From contig NW_019091404.1 of NCBI RefSeq assembly GCF_001949145.1, positions 1,324,191 through 1,388,190 on the forward strand: 64,000 nucleotides of DNA. The letters run 5' to 3'. Position 1 is the first letter of the stretch. Each line of letters opens with the position of its first letter. The position numbers and the translations under genes are program-made. This DNA is from Acanthaster planci. Lineage: Eukaryota > Echinodermata > Asteroidea > Valvatida > Acanthasteridae. This document shows, piece by piece, positions 12,601-27,600 of this stretch. The notes under the pieces are model-generated. The model was not told where the DNA came from. It searched no databases and saw only the letters and a program-made list of their open reading frames with translations.

Positions 12601-15600
12601 CGTGGAGGGTGGGCACTACACAGGTTCAGTGATGGTGTGTTACATAACAAAGAGCCTCTTTTTTCTCTTTGCCATTGTCTGAGGGAGTTTCCGTTAATAT
12701 CTACTCTTTTAATTTCTTTCCTAATAAGTACCCAATCACACCAAACCAACCCGGTATTCCGATAAGATGTCATGAAATTAATGACGTAATGGAGGGGGGT
12801 CTATGACTGCGAAGCAGACAATGCTCTGCCTGCTCCAGGAATTTAATAAAAAACCGCACAGCGCCCTCCAGAGATGCCAGTGTCTGCGCTAATAGATTCA
12901 GTCAACAAGCTGCAACAACAGCGGGTCTAATTGAACATTTTGCCGCATTTGAAAAGTAAAAATTGAATTCTCAACGGTCCTAAAAACACACACCAATTTG
13001 GCCAACGAAAATAAATTCGTCTTGAGCAAACTGACAAGTAGTAGTTTTGGCGAAAGCCTGCAAAGTCAACCTAACCATTTCCTTCGTACCCGCACAGGCC
13101 ATTTGCGACACTGTGACGTTTACAGTACGTCAACCGTGACACTCTTGTACGTCAATGGGTCGACATGCCATCCATGTCAACTACCCTTTACACGCCAAAA
13201 CCGATACTTCGAGCTTTAAGTACTTCTACAGCTCGGCTCCAAGGAATCATGATGAGGCACCAGGGTAATATTAACGGTAGAAAGCTGTCCGGAAGGACCA
13301 TGTTTGGCTAGTAATTGAGCTGCGGCGTATGGAAGTGTATTTTGAGCCAAACCAGGGCAGACGGTTATTCCCGCCAAAAACGAGGTCATACGACTGTCTT
13401 CTACAGTAATCTACGGCCTTATCGTTGGTTTTTCCGCGCTACTTTACTCTCCAGCATACACCACTAAAAAGGCTTTTATGCAAACTCTGTAATCACTGAA
13501 GAAATGTGGACTTGTATCGATTCGATCGTCGGTGGGCAATTTTTCCCCTGTTGGTTTGTCACCCATCATGAGCCACTTGTGATATATTCCCACAAAAGCA
13601 TATTAATTGAAAGAAAAATGACCCTGAACAAAAGCAGTCATCCTACGCTCTTCACAGCAAAACTACGTTTCCTTTACATGTCAGTTTCACATCAAAACTG
13701 GGAAACAACATTTAGAGAAAAAGTTGCAAACTAACTTTCTGTGTCCACCAGAAAGTTGGACTATTCAACGCCTAGATCCTATAGCAGGTTTTTTTCCCCA
13801 GAGAACAGTATTCGTTATCAACATCCCAACACTGGCCCAACTGTCAACTTTATTCAAATTGGACTGAAAATACTCCTCTTCTGAATGTTCAAACCAAACG
13901 CAGGTTAAGATGACCTTGAAGAACGGTGTTATTTTAACACCCTGGTGTTACTTAGCACACCTATAAGTGTTACAGTGCACTGGAGGGTGTTGAAAGTAAC
14001 ACTGAATGACACAAAAATTTTTAACACCAGTGAAAAGTGTTGGTGTAGTCCTCTGATAACAGTGGGGTTGTTACATTTAACACCCCAGTTTTTGCAGTGT
14101 AGCATGTTGACGTAATTTGGCTCCAAACATGGACGGCACAAACATCCTACCGCTCGCTTTTATCTCCGCACAAATGCGAATTGGCGGGGGTTCCGTTCCA
14201 TTACCAAACACAAAGGCAGTACAGTGATTACTTAAATTGTGGCTGGGTCCCAAACGACAAGATAATTTCATTTACAGCACCGTCCAGGGGTGAGTAATAA
14301 AATTACGCAGTCTGACAGTGCGACAACTGCGTCAGAGCGCAGACGACATGCCGTCAGTTCTTGAGATGAAAGAAAAACGCGCCAAAAAGGCAGCACAGAC
14401 AGAATTTACCCCTCACAGTTGGCAAACGAGATGCTTTCCCACGTCTGCTTCGGCACAGGACATCATTTCATCGACCCAAAATCGGGCACAACTCCCTGAA
14501 GAAACTTTCTATTTATATCGGTCCTTCGTACAGTGCTGAAAATAACAATGGTGCCCCAACGTGACCTGTATATGCAGATGTAGCGCGAGGGTTAAGTTCA
14601 AGCATAGCCCAAATTTAGAGTTTGCACATTATTGGAAAAGTCTTCACTGTCTGATACATTTAACTCATTCATTTGGCTGTCATTCATAATTCATGCAGCT
14701 CCCATTGGTGATGTACATAAATCTTTCTGAATGAAAGAAATGCCATCATTACCTCTGGAGAGGAATATAAGTCGGTGACAAATATTACCCGGGCATTTTC
14801 TCAATTTCCACGCGAGTTATTTTCCGTATTGACCCGGAACCTATTCATTATATCGGTGCGTCTCACAACAGTCCGATTATAAATCATTTTCTGACATATT
14901 AGCCATCGGGTGAAAACCTAAGCGGGCTGTAAAATGCACCGGTATTCCATCAGAGAAAAAGATTGATACTTGCAGTACATGTAGAGGTGCATCAACGCTG
15001 TTTTTCACCTTATCATAACATATCTTTCGCATTGTTTTGCTTAGAGTGATATTGGGGGCGGAGCTTGCATTCCCAGTGGAACTTGATTTTCAGGTAAGGG
15101 TATACAAACTTCTTTGGCGATTGTCCCAAAGGAACCGATTCGGCTGGAAATAACACACGCACCCTATGGAAGTCACTGTTGAGCGGCTGCGGTCATGTTC
15201 TGTATAGACTCGTGTATTAAGCTAAGCCGGAGCCATTTGATTCGGACACGGTTATTTTTAATGGAATGTTTATTTGTCCACTTCTGGGTAATGACTCTGC
15301 TGCCTCAGTGTGAAAAGAAAGGTGCTTAAAATAAACGAGGAAAGGCCAGTCTGTGATCAAAGGAGAATGCGCCGGTGTGCTCTAAATCTTTGGAGCCCTC
15401 GTCAGCACCGTACCTATATACCGTCTACGCGCTGTTGTTTCCACCATCAGGTGTTGGTATACCACTAAACATCTCGCGGAATTAGTTACGCTTGTTGACC
15501 ACAACCCACACTAGCCCCTTTCAGTGTAAGCAGCAATTACATTTGCATGTACATGTATATGTTTGCCAATGTACTCATCTGCGTAAACGCAAACACGCTG

Positions 15601-18600
15601 TTGAAAATCAAATAAGGGTACGGGTGAAGGGAATGTTTTACCTGCTGCCGCTTGCTATAAAAAACATCATAGAGTAGGCCTACGTGTTCTTATTCTTCCA
15701 TGCTATAGTGGACCAAGTTGGCTGAATTTCCTGCTTCTGTCAGGAAACACGCTAGCATTCCGGATAAGGATAAACATGACTAATGAACCATATAGCCATA
15801 TAAAATGGAAAACTACAGCTTGGCAATGCAATTTTCACTGTTTATAGACATCAAATCGGAAAATGATAGTGGCGAACCCGGGCATCATTTTGCAGGGGGT
15901 TTTGGGAGCCCTCAGTGTCTGCAAGGGGCAACACAGTAGGTTCGACCACAGTGTAAACACTGGCTAGGGTGGCCCATCGACAGATTTTACCCTATGATAT
16001 AATTTCTGCGGGAGGGGAGGGGAGGGGCATACAGGGGGCATAGGCCTAAAAACAAAAACCTTGAGCCGTGTCTCCATGCCCCGTTGGTCACACCACTGTA
16101 ATCTGAATTCGAATATAATATCAAATTTGAAAAAATTCTAGAGGAAAATACCGACTAGACTATACAGTATACACAATGTTTTTGCTCCATTACCGCACTA
16201 CTAATCGAATAAAATGAACAGTAATTAGAGGAAACATCAAGGTCATCATCAAGCGACGACGGATGCCGAATTGTAATCAGTTTTGTACGTGGTGGAGATT
16301 ACCCTCATACATTCATGCCTCGCGCACTGCAGTCGTCCGCTACAAAAATATGCAACCATATGGTCAGTGCGATCGTTCGATCGTAGACTGGCACCAGTCG
16401 ACTACCAAAAGAGCGCATTTACTGCTGGCTGTTCTATGAGACAAATTAAGCTTGCTGGCACTGCATCATCCTTGGGGCTCAAGCACATTGGGTCGACAGT
16501 TTTCGCGTATTGTAATTGGTCGACGCGCTGCAAACTCTTGGAGGGGCACTTTTGTGAATCGCCCGTATTTAATAGTTGCAATCTAAAATTGCAGAACAAA
16601 AGAAATAAAAGAAGCACTCAAAAGCCCGACACGATCTTTAAATGTCAAGAATGTTTTCCACTCTAAAGTGCACCACGTGAATTTATTGTTTTTGCGTTTT
16701 ACTGGAGACAAACACGTTTCCATTTCAATGAATCTCATTCTGTTTGCCGCAAGATATTCTCCATCCTGTCAAAATGTTCACAGTATAAAAACCGTTCCTT
16801 ATGAGTGAAAATATTTACCCTAACCAGCGACTAGCATTCACTTTATTGCCAACTTGGCGCCTACGGATCCAAAAAATGGAAAAGAACCATACTCCGCTTT
16901 CCACGAGTCCGCGTGACATGCGTCAGAATATGATCAAAATACGTAAAACAGTAAGGAGGACAGGTAACCATAGCAATACGCATTTTATCCTAACAAAATT
17001 AATTAAAAGAAAAGGAATGTAAGGTTTTTGATGTATTCTTTTGAAACTGAAAGGCCAGGGCCAGGACTCATCTACCCAAACAGGATAATGGATAGCACAA
17101 ACGCAATGAGTGTTGCCAACTATCTATTTGTTCATCTTCTTTAAGATGAACCTTCAGGCGGAATACAATAACAGAAGTCACGTACACGCAACGCAAGTGT
17201 CGACCCGTACAAAAATGCGTTCACCGACCAAAATATGATGCTTCATCCTTGCGTGAGACCGCGAAGGAACAAGAACACCTTATTTTCTTCAGAATGGTAA
17301 GACTGTGTTGTTTTCAACTGAAGAACTCAGCTCCCTCCAAACCATGAGACTAGAGCTAGGTCTATGTCTTCGTTAGTTGGCATGAGGTAGACACATGCCA
17401 GCAATAGCCATAGCTGCTTATTACAGCATGTTTTGAAACAGTTGAGTTTCAGTCAATAATTATCATAACTGACAATCAACATGACTTCGAGCTGTGATGA
17501 AATATGGCTATACCTGACCTCATGAATGCTCTCCAAAGCGCTGGTTAAGACTCCATCACTGAAAAACCTGAAGACAAGCGACCCTGTCTTGCACTAGGCG
17601 GTTAAACTGAAGAGGTACATACTTTGAAGAATAAAATGAGGCAAAAACAGCTAGAAGTCTAATGCATCTTTAAAAGGAAAGTATGCTTCGGGCATCATTT
17701 GCTGATTTCCAATGACGTGCCTACCAGCCTTTGGCTGCCCTGCACACGTCACGCCTATAATTCCTATACTGCAGTCACATTTTTAGGGATTGTTTGGTTG
17801 GCAATCTTCAAAGGTTGGTGCTATAGTTGTGGATCTAAATATACCGGTGCTCTATGTCTCATTAGAAGATGCTAAATAATAGAAGCCAGCCCCCTCTTTG
17901 CATCCTATTTACTATTTACTTTGCTTCTGTCTTTTGAAATCATGCTCTTGGGTGGTTGAGCCTCCAAAAACCAGACAGCAAAGTGGCTTGAAGGTGTTTC
18001 TCCCTAACGATCGGTGGTTTTTTTTTTTCTCTCTCTCTTTTGGCAGATTTTGCACCTCCACAATTCCAACCTGCTGCTTCGACAGGAAATGCCCAAATCT
18101 CCGGAATAGTAGGCCTATTCAGATGGGCGAAGCAGCAGGTTGGAATTGTGGAGGTGCAGAATGCACGTTGTGTCTTAATTGGCGGGGCTGATGCCTCGTC
18201 TGCCTCGAGAGACCCGTCTGAATCGTCATCCCCTTCGGGGATTCTGGTGAAGGACCCGTCAAGACACGCTGTTCCTCAGGAACTCCTGCACAAGTGACTG
18301 AGGAGGGACACGGTGGAGATAATTTGGTTCCGATCGAGGTAAGATGTTATCAGCGAGTGACTGGAATAATTCCCAATCTGGCAAGAGGGCCCAAGTTAAG
18401 GAAGAAAATTAATTCATTGTTTCAACAGTAATATGTCTTTTTGGCTGAATTCTTTATTAGACCGTACAACTTTTTAAAATCCCGCTAAATTCATAGCATG
18501 CATCAACCTATACTGTGCCAAGGAAACATAAAAAACAGATTATCTCCCAAGAAACAGTCATGAATATATCAGTTATTTGCTTAAAAATTGACCACATCTG

Positions 18601-21600
18601 AAAGAAATTGGATGCATATGCCGTCAATATGACGTCAATGCCTCTCTTTCAGATATCCGCAGAACGTGCTTGCAAATTAATGAGCCCGGTCGAAAATGCA
18701 TCCACTCGTGAGAGAAAAGGCAATAGGAAACAGACAAAATGGGATGGTGTTGGGCACGCTGGTGGGACATCAAACGGCAAATCCAGCTTAATATAGGCCT
18801 ACCGGGTGCAAAGGTCCCCTTTCAATCGTTAGACCTGTGTCAATATACGAAGATGCCATGCTACAGCGTTAGTTTTCCTGTCGCAGTGAAATCCACGAAT
18901 ACCTCTTCGCGGGGGCGTCGGGGCACAGTCACGACCGCGCCAGACTGCATTAACCTTAAAGGTTTTTCATAAGCGATTCTGATTGGACTACAGTGTACAC
19001 GTGATTCAGTCCTTTGCTGTGCGCAAGCTCTGTCCTGTGTCTTGTCGATTCATGGAAGATATGATTTGTGCGTCAGCTGAATCACGTTTAGACACTTAAT
19101 TATGTGAATCTATTAATGGATTAGGCATATGAGAACGGTTTTCACACACAGAAGGGGTAGATATAAAAATATAACATTTTAGGTTAAAGGTTTAATACAG
19201 TTGCAAAACTCCTAAGGTTTAAAAGTAGTTGTAATAAACTCGAACCAAAATTGCATAATAAAAAAATTGAAAATTACTCCTATTTAATAAGGAAAACGCA
19301 CAAACTGTCGGTTCACAAAAATAAAGGTTTCGAACCTTTCGAACCTACGAACCGAAGTTGCCAAAATTAAATTCACCGAAAACAAGCTGCTTTCAGACAG
19401 TCTTGTTTGAAGATTGTCTATGGCAGCACATACTAAATTCGATTGACGTCAATTTGGTCTGCCTAATTTGTCATTTAAATCACACAATTCGTCAATAATA
19501 TCCTGAAGCCCACAAGAGTGTTGGGCAGACGCGGACTGCACGCATGGACAGTTAGAAAACCTGACAAAGCCGTGAAATAAACGACGGCGAAATGATGCCT
19601 CCAAAAAAAAAACAAAGAACACGACGCGAAAGTTGCTCTCGAACGTCTGCCGTTGCTGAGGGAAAGACGCAGTAATGCAAACAACCTTGGACAAGATTCG
19701 GCGCCAGCAAAAACGCCTTTCCGATCGGAACCGAGAATCGAGGGAGGTTTGGATGAGTTCCGGCCGGGGTTTGCGCCGTCAAAACAGACCTGGCCTAGAT
19801 TGAACACACAAGAGGAATGGGCAGGAATATCTAACAAGTTTGTCGATTCACACGCTGTGCACATTCAGAGCCCAAGACTGGCGAATGAAAATCAACGAGT
19901 AAGATGAACAAACAGGTGAGCGGATGAAAATGGGAATGGTGAAAGGAAAGCAAGCAATGAGATGAAACTGTATCGAATTTGCGCGGATTACGAAGAATAT
20001 GCATTGCGGTTTCTGACGTTCTTGTCTGAAGTTGACTCTAAACTGACTTCCATGAAGTCCGTGCAAACAAATAAAGGATGCCCAAATCGGACCCCTTTTA
20101 TGCCTGGGACGTTACAGTTGTGACATTCTTGAGCAGAGGTACAACCTCATCGGTTAAGAAGAGCCATGCTGGTCGGGAGGGTTCATTTTTGCTTGTAGAC
20201 TAGCGGTGCAACCGTAACGCGTGTACCTCATAAGTCGTTTGTGAACCAGCGAAGTGCAGTTCTGACCAAAGGATCCTCCGTTGCTATGAAAATTGCGCCC
20301 TCTCTTGGTCCAGCTCCGCGCTCATAGGTGTGTACATAAGCTTATCTTCATAGGTCACTTTAATTGGTGAGTGACTGCAGCCACTCAACCTCACGCTTAA
20401 TCAACTGCGAGTCAGGGTTACTCGATGGCAAGAGTGGCCCCCTCTTCAGAGAGGGAAGGACCAACATGTGGATCAGGCATTTATGGATCAGAGTGACCCG
20501 TATGTGGATCAGTTGATGATCAGTCTAAATTATATATCGATCAATGTGACTCCTCCATGTAGACAAGGGCGATCCGTCTGTGGATCAGTGGAATTTGATG
20601 CGTGGATAAGTGATTAATATGTTGAGGGTGGTGTGGACTGGAGTATAATCAGGGTGTTGATCGACAATCACGTTGAATCTACAGTGTGACATTTGACACA
20701 GATATAAATTCGGGAGCCTACCCAGGCAGCTCAATTGAAAGGAAGTTACGTGGAGTCGGAAACGACGATGGTGTAAACGCCGTTCAAGTTTCGTATCCCG
20801 AGTCGCACAGATCTTGGAGTGGAAATCGAAGAACAAAATGGCGAAAAGACCAATGTCTATAGTGCTTCTAGTGCTCTCCGGCTGGTATACAAATCAAGCC
20901 TGACATGCAAGGCAAACACTCTTGAGTGCTCTACACCTGTCTCCACCACACTAAAGCTGGTGGGTTATAGGCAAGATTGAGCCGCAAAGGAGTCTTTATA
21001 ACGACTCCTCGACAAAAACAACACTCGCAGACGCTGAAGATACAACGCTGTGCACGGACTCGCTATGTCACCAGATATTCTCAGTCGACTAATCAAGCGA
21101 TCACAAGGTATCCTACTTAGCATAGCGTCCGGTCAAGGGAACACAATTTACGGTAGGCCTATGCATCGACAGCCACGAAATGGGCCCATATGGATTACCT
21201 TTGTGGGACATCTTTGCGTAGAAAATTTAAACAAACGCATAATTAACGATAATTCACGCATGATAATAAAAACCTTCCAGATTAAGACTTGACGTCGTTG
21301 ATTTTGTCCATCTAATTCTTAATAAACTCTGTAAAAGCTCACAGGTACAAAAATAACGTAACTGATTTACCAAAAGTATTTTTTTCATGTAAGGCCCATA
21401 CATGTAGCTCTTTGCATCTTAAGATATCTTTCAGTCATACTTGTAAGTAAAAAGCACGCCTCACTTATTTCAATATTAGCTACATTTCTTGCATAGGACT
21501 ACTCGAGTCACGCCAGTGTGGAACCAGAAACGGCAGTAAAATTTGTGACTGGACAAAATGTTGCTTCTCAGACTCTAATGGAAGGAAAGGTAACCATATG

Positions 21601-24600
21601 TTCAAGTCTTCCGACCAATTCGTCAGTCAGTGTAAAGTCCATTCCTCACGGACGACATTAGTTAATGGGCAAAGCACTCACACGGGTCTTATAGATGCGC
21701 TGCAGGGATCGGCATGCACCGAAAATGTAATTAATGTCGGTGCAGACGGCAGGGCCTTGATTGGCAAATACGGCTTGAAAGCTTGGCTGGCGAAGCGCAC
21801 TTGGTAAAACTTACAAAATAAGCAGCGCATATGGAGTAGAAATTTCGCTAAAAAATCTGTCAGAAATGCAAGACTTGCAGACTCAGAGGAAAGTGTTCAC
21901 TGAACAGACTGAACTTGCACTCGGGTGATTTCATTTTTAATTCTTTTAATCCAACACTCAAATTTATTTCCTCTTTATTTTCCAAGTTTCGGGCTCTGCC
22001 GCAGAAATAGGATGTCGATTGCTCCGACATACAGCCCCTCTCCACCACAGAATGGGACGAAATGGGTAACACTGGGTATGAACCATCTGGATGCTTCGGG
22101 GAGATGTTAATAATAAAAATAAACACAGTTGAAAGTTGAAACCCAACATTATAAATCAGCTTAGATTCCGATCAATATACTCTTTTAGCGCAACTTAAAC
22201 GCAAGCGCAGTGTGCTCGTTTCCGTCTCCCGGTCGCCAAATCCCGCAGGATCTCGTGAAATGTCACGCGATGCCATCAAGCCACTCAGAATCAGCCGGTA
22301 ATTTGAGCTATTACCACCTCGAGACGATTGCACCTGAGCCTTGGAGGTCCCGCACGATGCTCTCCGCAGGAAATTCAAGACGTATTTGCCAGGCGAGGCC
22401 GTATAATAGCGCTCTGGCGGGAAACAGACAATTATACCCTCTTCCTTAAACTCAAAGCTGGAAAAACACTCGTTGCTGCTGCGTATTTGCGAAGTGACCG
22501 CTAAAATGTCCTCCATGTTTTTTTTTTCTGCCTTTGCAAGAACAACTTTTCCTCATTCATTCTTGTATTTCCCTGAGGCACTTTTTCCCAACGCTAGGAA
22601 ACCGCTTCAAAATAGCATATTACCATTTTTTGTCAAGTTACGTCATTTAGCGTTTGTTTATTACGAGCAGATTTTACTGAGAAAAGCAAAATTCCCTCAC
22701 GACTGAAAAGATGAAGACCCTCAATTGCGACTGACCGTGACATCTATATTGACGCTCGAGTAGGAAATCCAATTACACACACCCAAGCACAATGCAGTCA
22801 AAAATAATAAAATGGAACATTCTATCCTTGTCATCTTCCCAATAATATCCCGAGGTCAATTAATCTTTTCCCATTACAAGTCAAAGCAGTGAGACACATC
22901 ATCCAGACATTACTCATCCGTCACGACCAGACGTTTTGCAAATTTCATGTTATGTCGGTATTTTACAGTGTATCGCGCTGTGCTTTAAGCATCAAACCTT
23001 TACAATTTCAAGGTTGGCATTTCTTATACACACACGGGTGTTTCAGGAGATCTAGAGGAAAATGAAACGTTTAAAAGGTATCTTGCATTCCCAAATTTGG
23101 TTCCAAATGTCAAAATATTCGACCCGGGGATACGGGGATAGTCTCGGCCAAGAAATTCTGCCGCATTATGGTATTTCTTTTGTCCACAGCGCAATATTCT
23201 ACGATTAAACTCGCATCGCCAGAAATTTGATATACCTGCATCTTATCAAAAGAACGTGTCGATTAAACCGTATCACAGTAATGTTATGGCATGTCTCCAG
23301 TACGTACATAGCAGATATTTATGATAATTCGCTTTGAATTGATCCTGTTTATTAAAAAATAATTGTACTTTTTTATGCACAACAGAATTTTCTAAAAAAG
23401 GTTTCAATGTACTGTATATATTTCAAGAAATGGGTTCTTAAGCTACTCATTTCAGTTTGCTTCTGAAGGATTTGGGGAAAAATCTGGACTGAATATTTAA
23501 CAAGAGTACACCCTAAAAACTGGATTTACTAGCGCCGTCAGTTTGTAAGGTTTTAAAAACAGGGGCGTGTATGGTAGCGAAATCCTAATTATCAACAGCG
23601 TAATATGTTATACATTAAAATGCATCGCTTTATCCTATCCATATTGGAGTTCATCGTATTTTTGTCCAGCCCTGATTTAACACAGCCTCATGAAAATTGC
23701 AAATATGGAATAAACAGAACACCAGCCTACATCATTCAGACTCACGCACACACTGCACAATCTGTGCTTTCAGCTTTTCCTGCCGTGGCGGGAAGCAAGA
23801 GGAGGTGATATCAGTGATGGACTCATGGGCGTCGCCAGAATTATTTCCGGGCGGGGGGGGGGGAGGTCAGAGCACTTATCAGCTGCAAACGGTTGACGGT
23901 GAAGGGGGGTTGAGTTTTTTTTTTTCGAATCATGCGAATTGATGATTTTCATCACACCTATTTTTGCGTAGGTGTTTCTGACATTTTTTTATACTTGATT
24001 TCTTGGTCTTTTTTTCAACCTTGTTGCATTATACTTATTTGTATTTCTGAATGATTATCATTGTTATGGTCTTCCCCTTGGGTCGACGCTGGCTCAGTGG
24101 AGGCTCAGCATTTCACCATTGCTTCCGGTTGAGATTCCAAATCCACTTTTCTTTATTATAATTTACCTTCTTATTTCGACTGATTTATTTAATCGATTGC
24201 ATGTATATTTTTCACTCGATTTTTTAAAATTAAGTTTAATAGATTCAATTCATTCACTCTCGTTTATTTCAGTTTACAAATCCTTTACTTTAATTTTGTA
24301 AATAGTTTTTGTTCATATATCTTTGTATATGAACTTGTGTTTTTTTAATGGAAAAAAGGATTTCATTTGAATGGTCAAAAATGTCTTCAGTTTTTGGATT
24401 GCATTTTTTTCTTGTTTTTTAACCCTTAGGGTAACCCCTCCCGGCAACGCCCATGGATACACTGTTTTCGCCGCTGAGCCACAAACAAGCGTAACTATGT
24501 TGGTGGTTTTTTGTCCGAGCTGCTAACTGTATAATGCCTATCTCCGTCTGCCCGTTTCTATGATTTAATTGTCACAAATTATCACAATAATTGTATCATG

Positions 24601-27600
24601 TTTCACATAGGTCCAGTTTTGTTACATTAGAGCCAATCTTAGTTTTTCCATTCAACGATACGGGCGATTCACAGAAGTGCGCCTCCAAGAGTTTGCAACG
24701 CGTTGGCCAATCACAATGCACGAAATGCACTGTTGAGAAACGCCCGTGTTTATTCCCTCCGCGTGTTTTTTTCCGGGGGAATGACAGGTAATTCTTATTT
24801 TTTTTATCCGGAGAAATGCGTTGCCTTTCCGCGTGTCATCTAACATCTCAGGGTTGATTAGAAGAGGGACGAGAACTCGAGCGACGGACGGGGTATTATG
24901 CAGAGATTAGCCGCTGGGGAAGGCTAGATTGGATTCCTGACCGCGGGGGACTGGAGGCTTCTACTCAGAGAGAGAGGGGGGACTGTCCCCTGGTCCTGGA
25001 CGGAATATAATAACTGCAACCGGAGAGGTTCAGGTGGTGCGGAATGCATTACAGTGCATGTGACGAGATTAATATCAGATTTTTTTTGGGGGGGGGGTTG
25101 CCGGCTTGCCTTTACCAGTAGCCGAGAGATTATCAATTACTGAGCGCTTAAGACCGTTGAAAATTTTGTGTATACGGTTTACCCGGTGGACGCCATTGCA
25201 ACATTCATGCGTATATTCATACAGGGTACGAATTGATGACATAATGGTTTATACAGAGGCTTTGGAAGGTGACAGAAAGAAAGCAAGTTGGGCGACAATG
25301 GCATTTTTTTCAGAACAGATGACAGTCGAACAAATCTCGAGGAAGTAAGCGCTAAAACAGTGTCAAAACTTCAAAAAGACTTTACCAATCATTTAAAAAA
25401 TATCAAGAACATAAATCTGAGATACAAAATAAGAGTGAAAAAAATCATGTCCCTTTTATACGCGTTTCAATTTCCTATTACAATTTTAGTATACTAATGG
25501 CTTGTTATTTAAACGAACATATCATCATTCTCTTTTCTCAGGATCAGTGGATGGATTAAATGATCATTATTTATTCCCAAACCAGTGCCTCGTGAAAATA
25601 TTCGATCTCAAGCAGTTATAGCCTCAGAGATCTCTCCATATTTCACCTGTCAACAGTTTCTCGAAAGGAAGCCGCGACTCTCTTAAAAACACCTTGTCAT
25701 TTTGTTTTTCCGCCACGGGGTAAATCAAATATGGCCAATCACACAGACTTCCTATGAAGAGCTCAGTCGCCGACGCGTCTTGAGTCGAGGGGCAACTTCC
25801 GGAGTTGTCAAGCAAAAAACTTAGGGCGGCCTCTGGCCCAATTAGGTGCCTATGAAAAAAAAGTCCAGGAAAACGGCGGCATGCACTGAAAGCAGGCTTC
25901 CTTGGTGAAATTGCTACATTTTAGCAACTGCCACGACACTTTTGTTGAAGTACAGACCAGTAAGGAAAAGAAATCAAGGCTAGAATGACCGACAAAAATT
26001 GGAACTGAGTAAAGAATAGGAGCTGCACGATGAAACTTAGGCTAGACAGGGCAGAGCCAGCTGGTAATGTTTTTTAAAACTACATGAATGGCGCATAAGT
26101 AAAACCAAGGACACGAAAACGATACAAAGTACAAACCATGCATGAAGTCTGAAGAACTTGCAAGGGAAACAAAATCTAAAACACAGCTTTTTATAATAAT
26201 GGAGAACCGAACTGTTAAGTATGAGTCGCGACCGTCTGGAGATCTGACTGATTTGATCGTCAACCGTCTCTGTTTCCTAACCATTAACTGATGCCCTATG
26301 ACACTCTATTATGGTAAAAAAAACCCCGTGACTAAACAAGGCTATTCATCATTGAGTTTCCCAACTTACGACCACCAATGAAGTGTCTTACATCGTGAGG
26401 TCAGAAGCCCTGGGTGACCTCCTCAACCGTGACTCTCATATGAAGCAACTTGATCCGTCTCAAAAGCAGGTACCGCAGTGTTTTGCCAGTTCGATTACAA
26501 CGACTCGTATCCCAAAACCCGGCAGAGGCAATTCACATGAGAAAGTAAAGAACAATTCTCTGGTGTAAAACAATAATGTTCCGTCATCGTAACACACTCT
26601 GTGAAATATTTCGTGTGTGGGTGTGCGTGTGCTGCCTTCTTTTGCCATTTCCGCTTCTGCTAACCATACATGTATTTAAATATGGGCTTCTTGAGTAACT
26701 CTGTTATCGAGACCGCTTTGTAAGTGGGTGACTTCTTTTTATCCAATGGTAAGGGGCCTTGAGATTTTTTAACAATGTAAAGCGCTTTTGAAAAGGCATT
26801 ACATGCAGTATTATTAATATTATTTTATTTTCCGAATGCATCCTGACTTCTCACGTGCTTTAAAGTAATGTTTAACAGTAGCGGTGTCGAGAAAGCTTCG
26901 CTGCTGTATCTTAGAAACATCCACTAATCAATTGGGGAAAAGAATATTTTAAAAGTTTTAGTGGTAAAATGAAGGTATAATTTATTACTTATTACACCAT
27001 CTACCGATTTCCATGCCTACTTGCATTTTCCCCACACGTCTGGATAATTTGTCTTCAGTCGTGGTTTCACGCTTGTTGATTATTCTGTGCTAGCGCTGAT
27101 ATCTGAACGATGTGCTTCTACCAAACTGTACGTGCAGCACTAAACTTAGCCTACTGACCATAGAATCATCCAGAAAAAAATTTTCTTCAGAATTTGAAAG
27201 CAATAAATGGCTGTCTGAAGCTCGCATCAGAAGCCACAAAGGCCACCCTAGCCACAACCGATATCGCAATGGCCATGCCCCGAAGCCAGAAGTCTTTGCA
27301 AATTGTATTTTCCAAACGCCACCCGATCCGACTGCCCACCTCTGTCTGTTATCAAACGAGGCTTCTGTAAGAAAAACACCACGTTCGAATCATGTCGGTA
27401 ATATATAATTGTATAATGTGATATGGCTGCCATACTAATGAATGAGGCTCAAATCGATAAAGCTTTGAAGGGAGCATTTTCCCCCGGTAAGACAAACTTT
27501 AAGGCTAAAACTTTGAGCATTGGTTCAATAACCTTTTCAAGAAAGTCCCCTCTGTGATTTGAACAACGAGCATCTTTATCCTTTTCCTTTGCCACTACAC

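Noticed and set aside
18040-18297. 85-codon frame across the 31 bp hairpin
   Set aside because: Driven by the inverted repeat; no similarity to known proteins.
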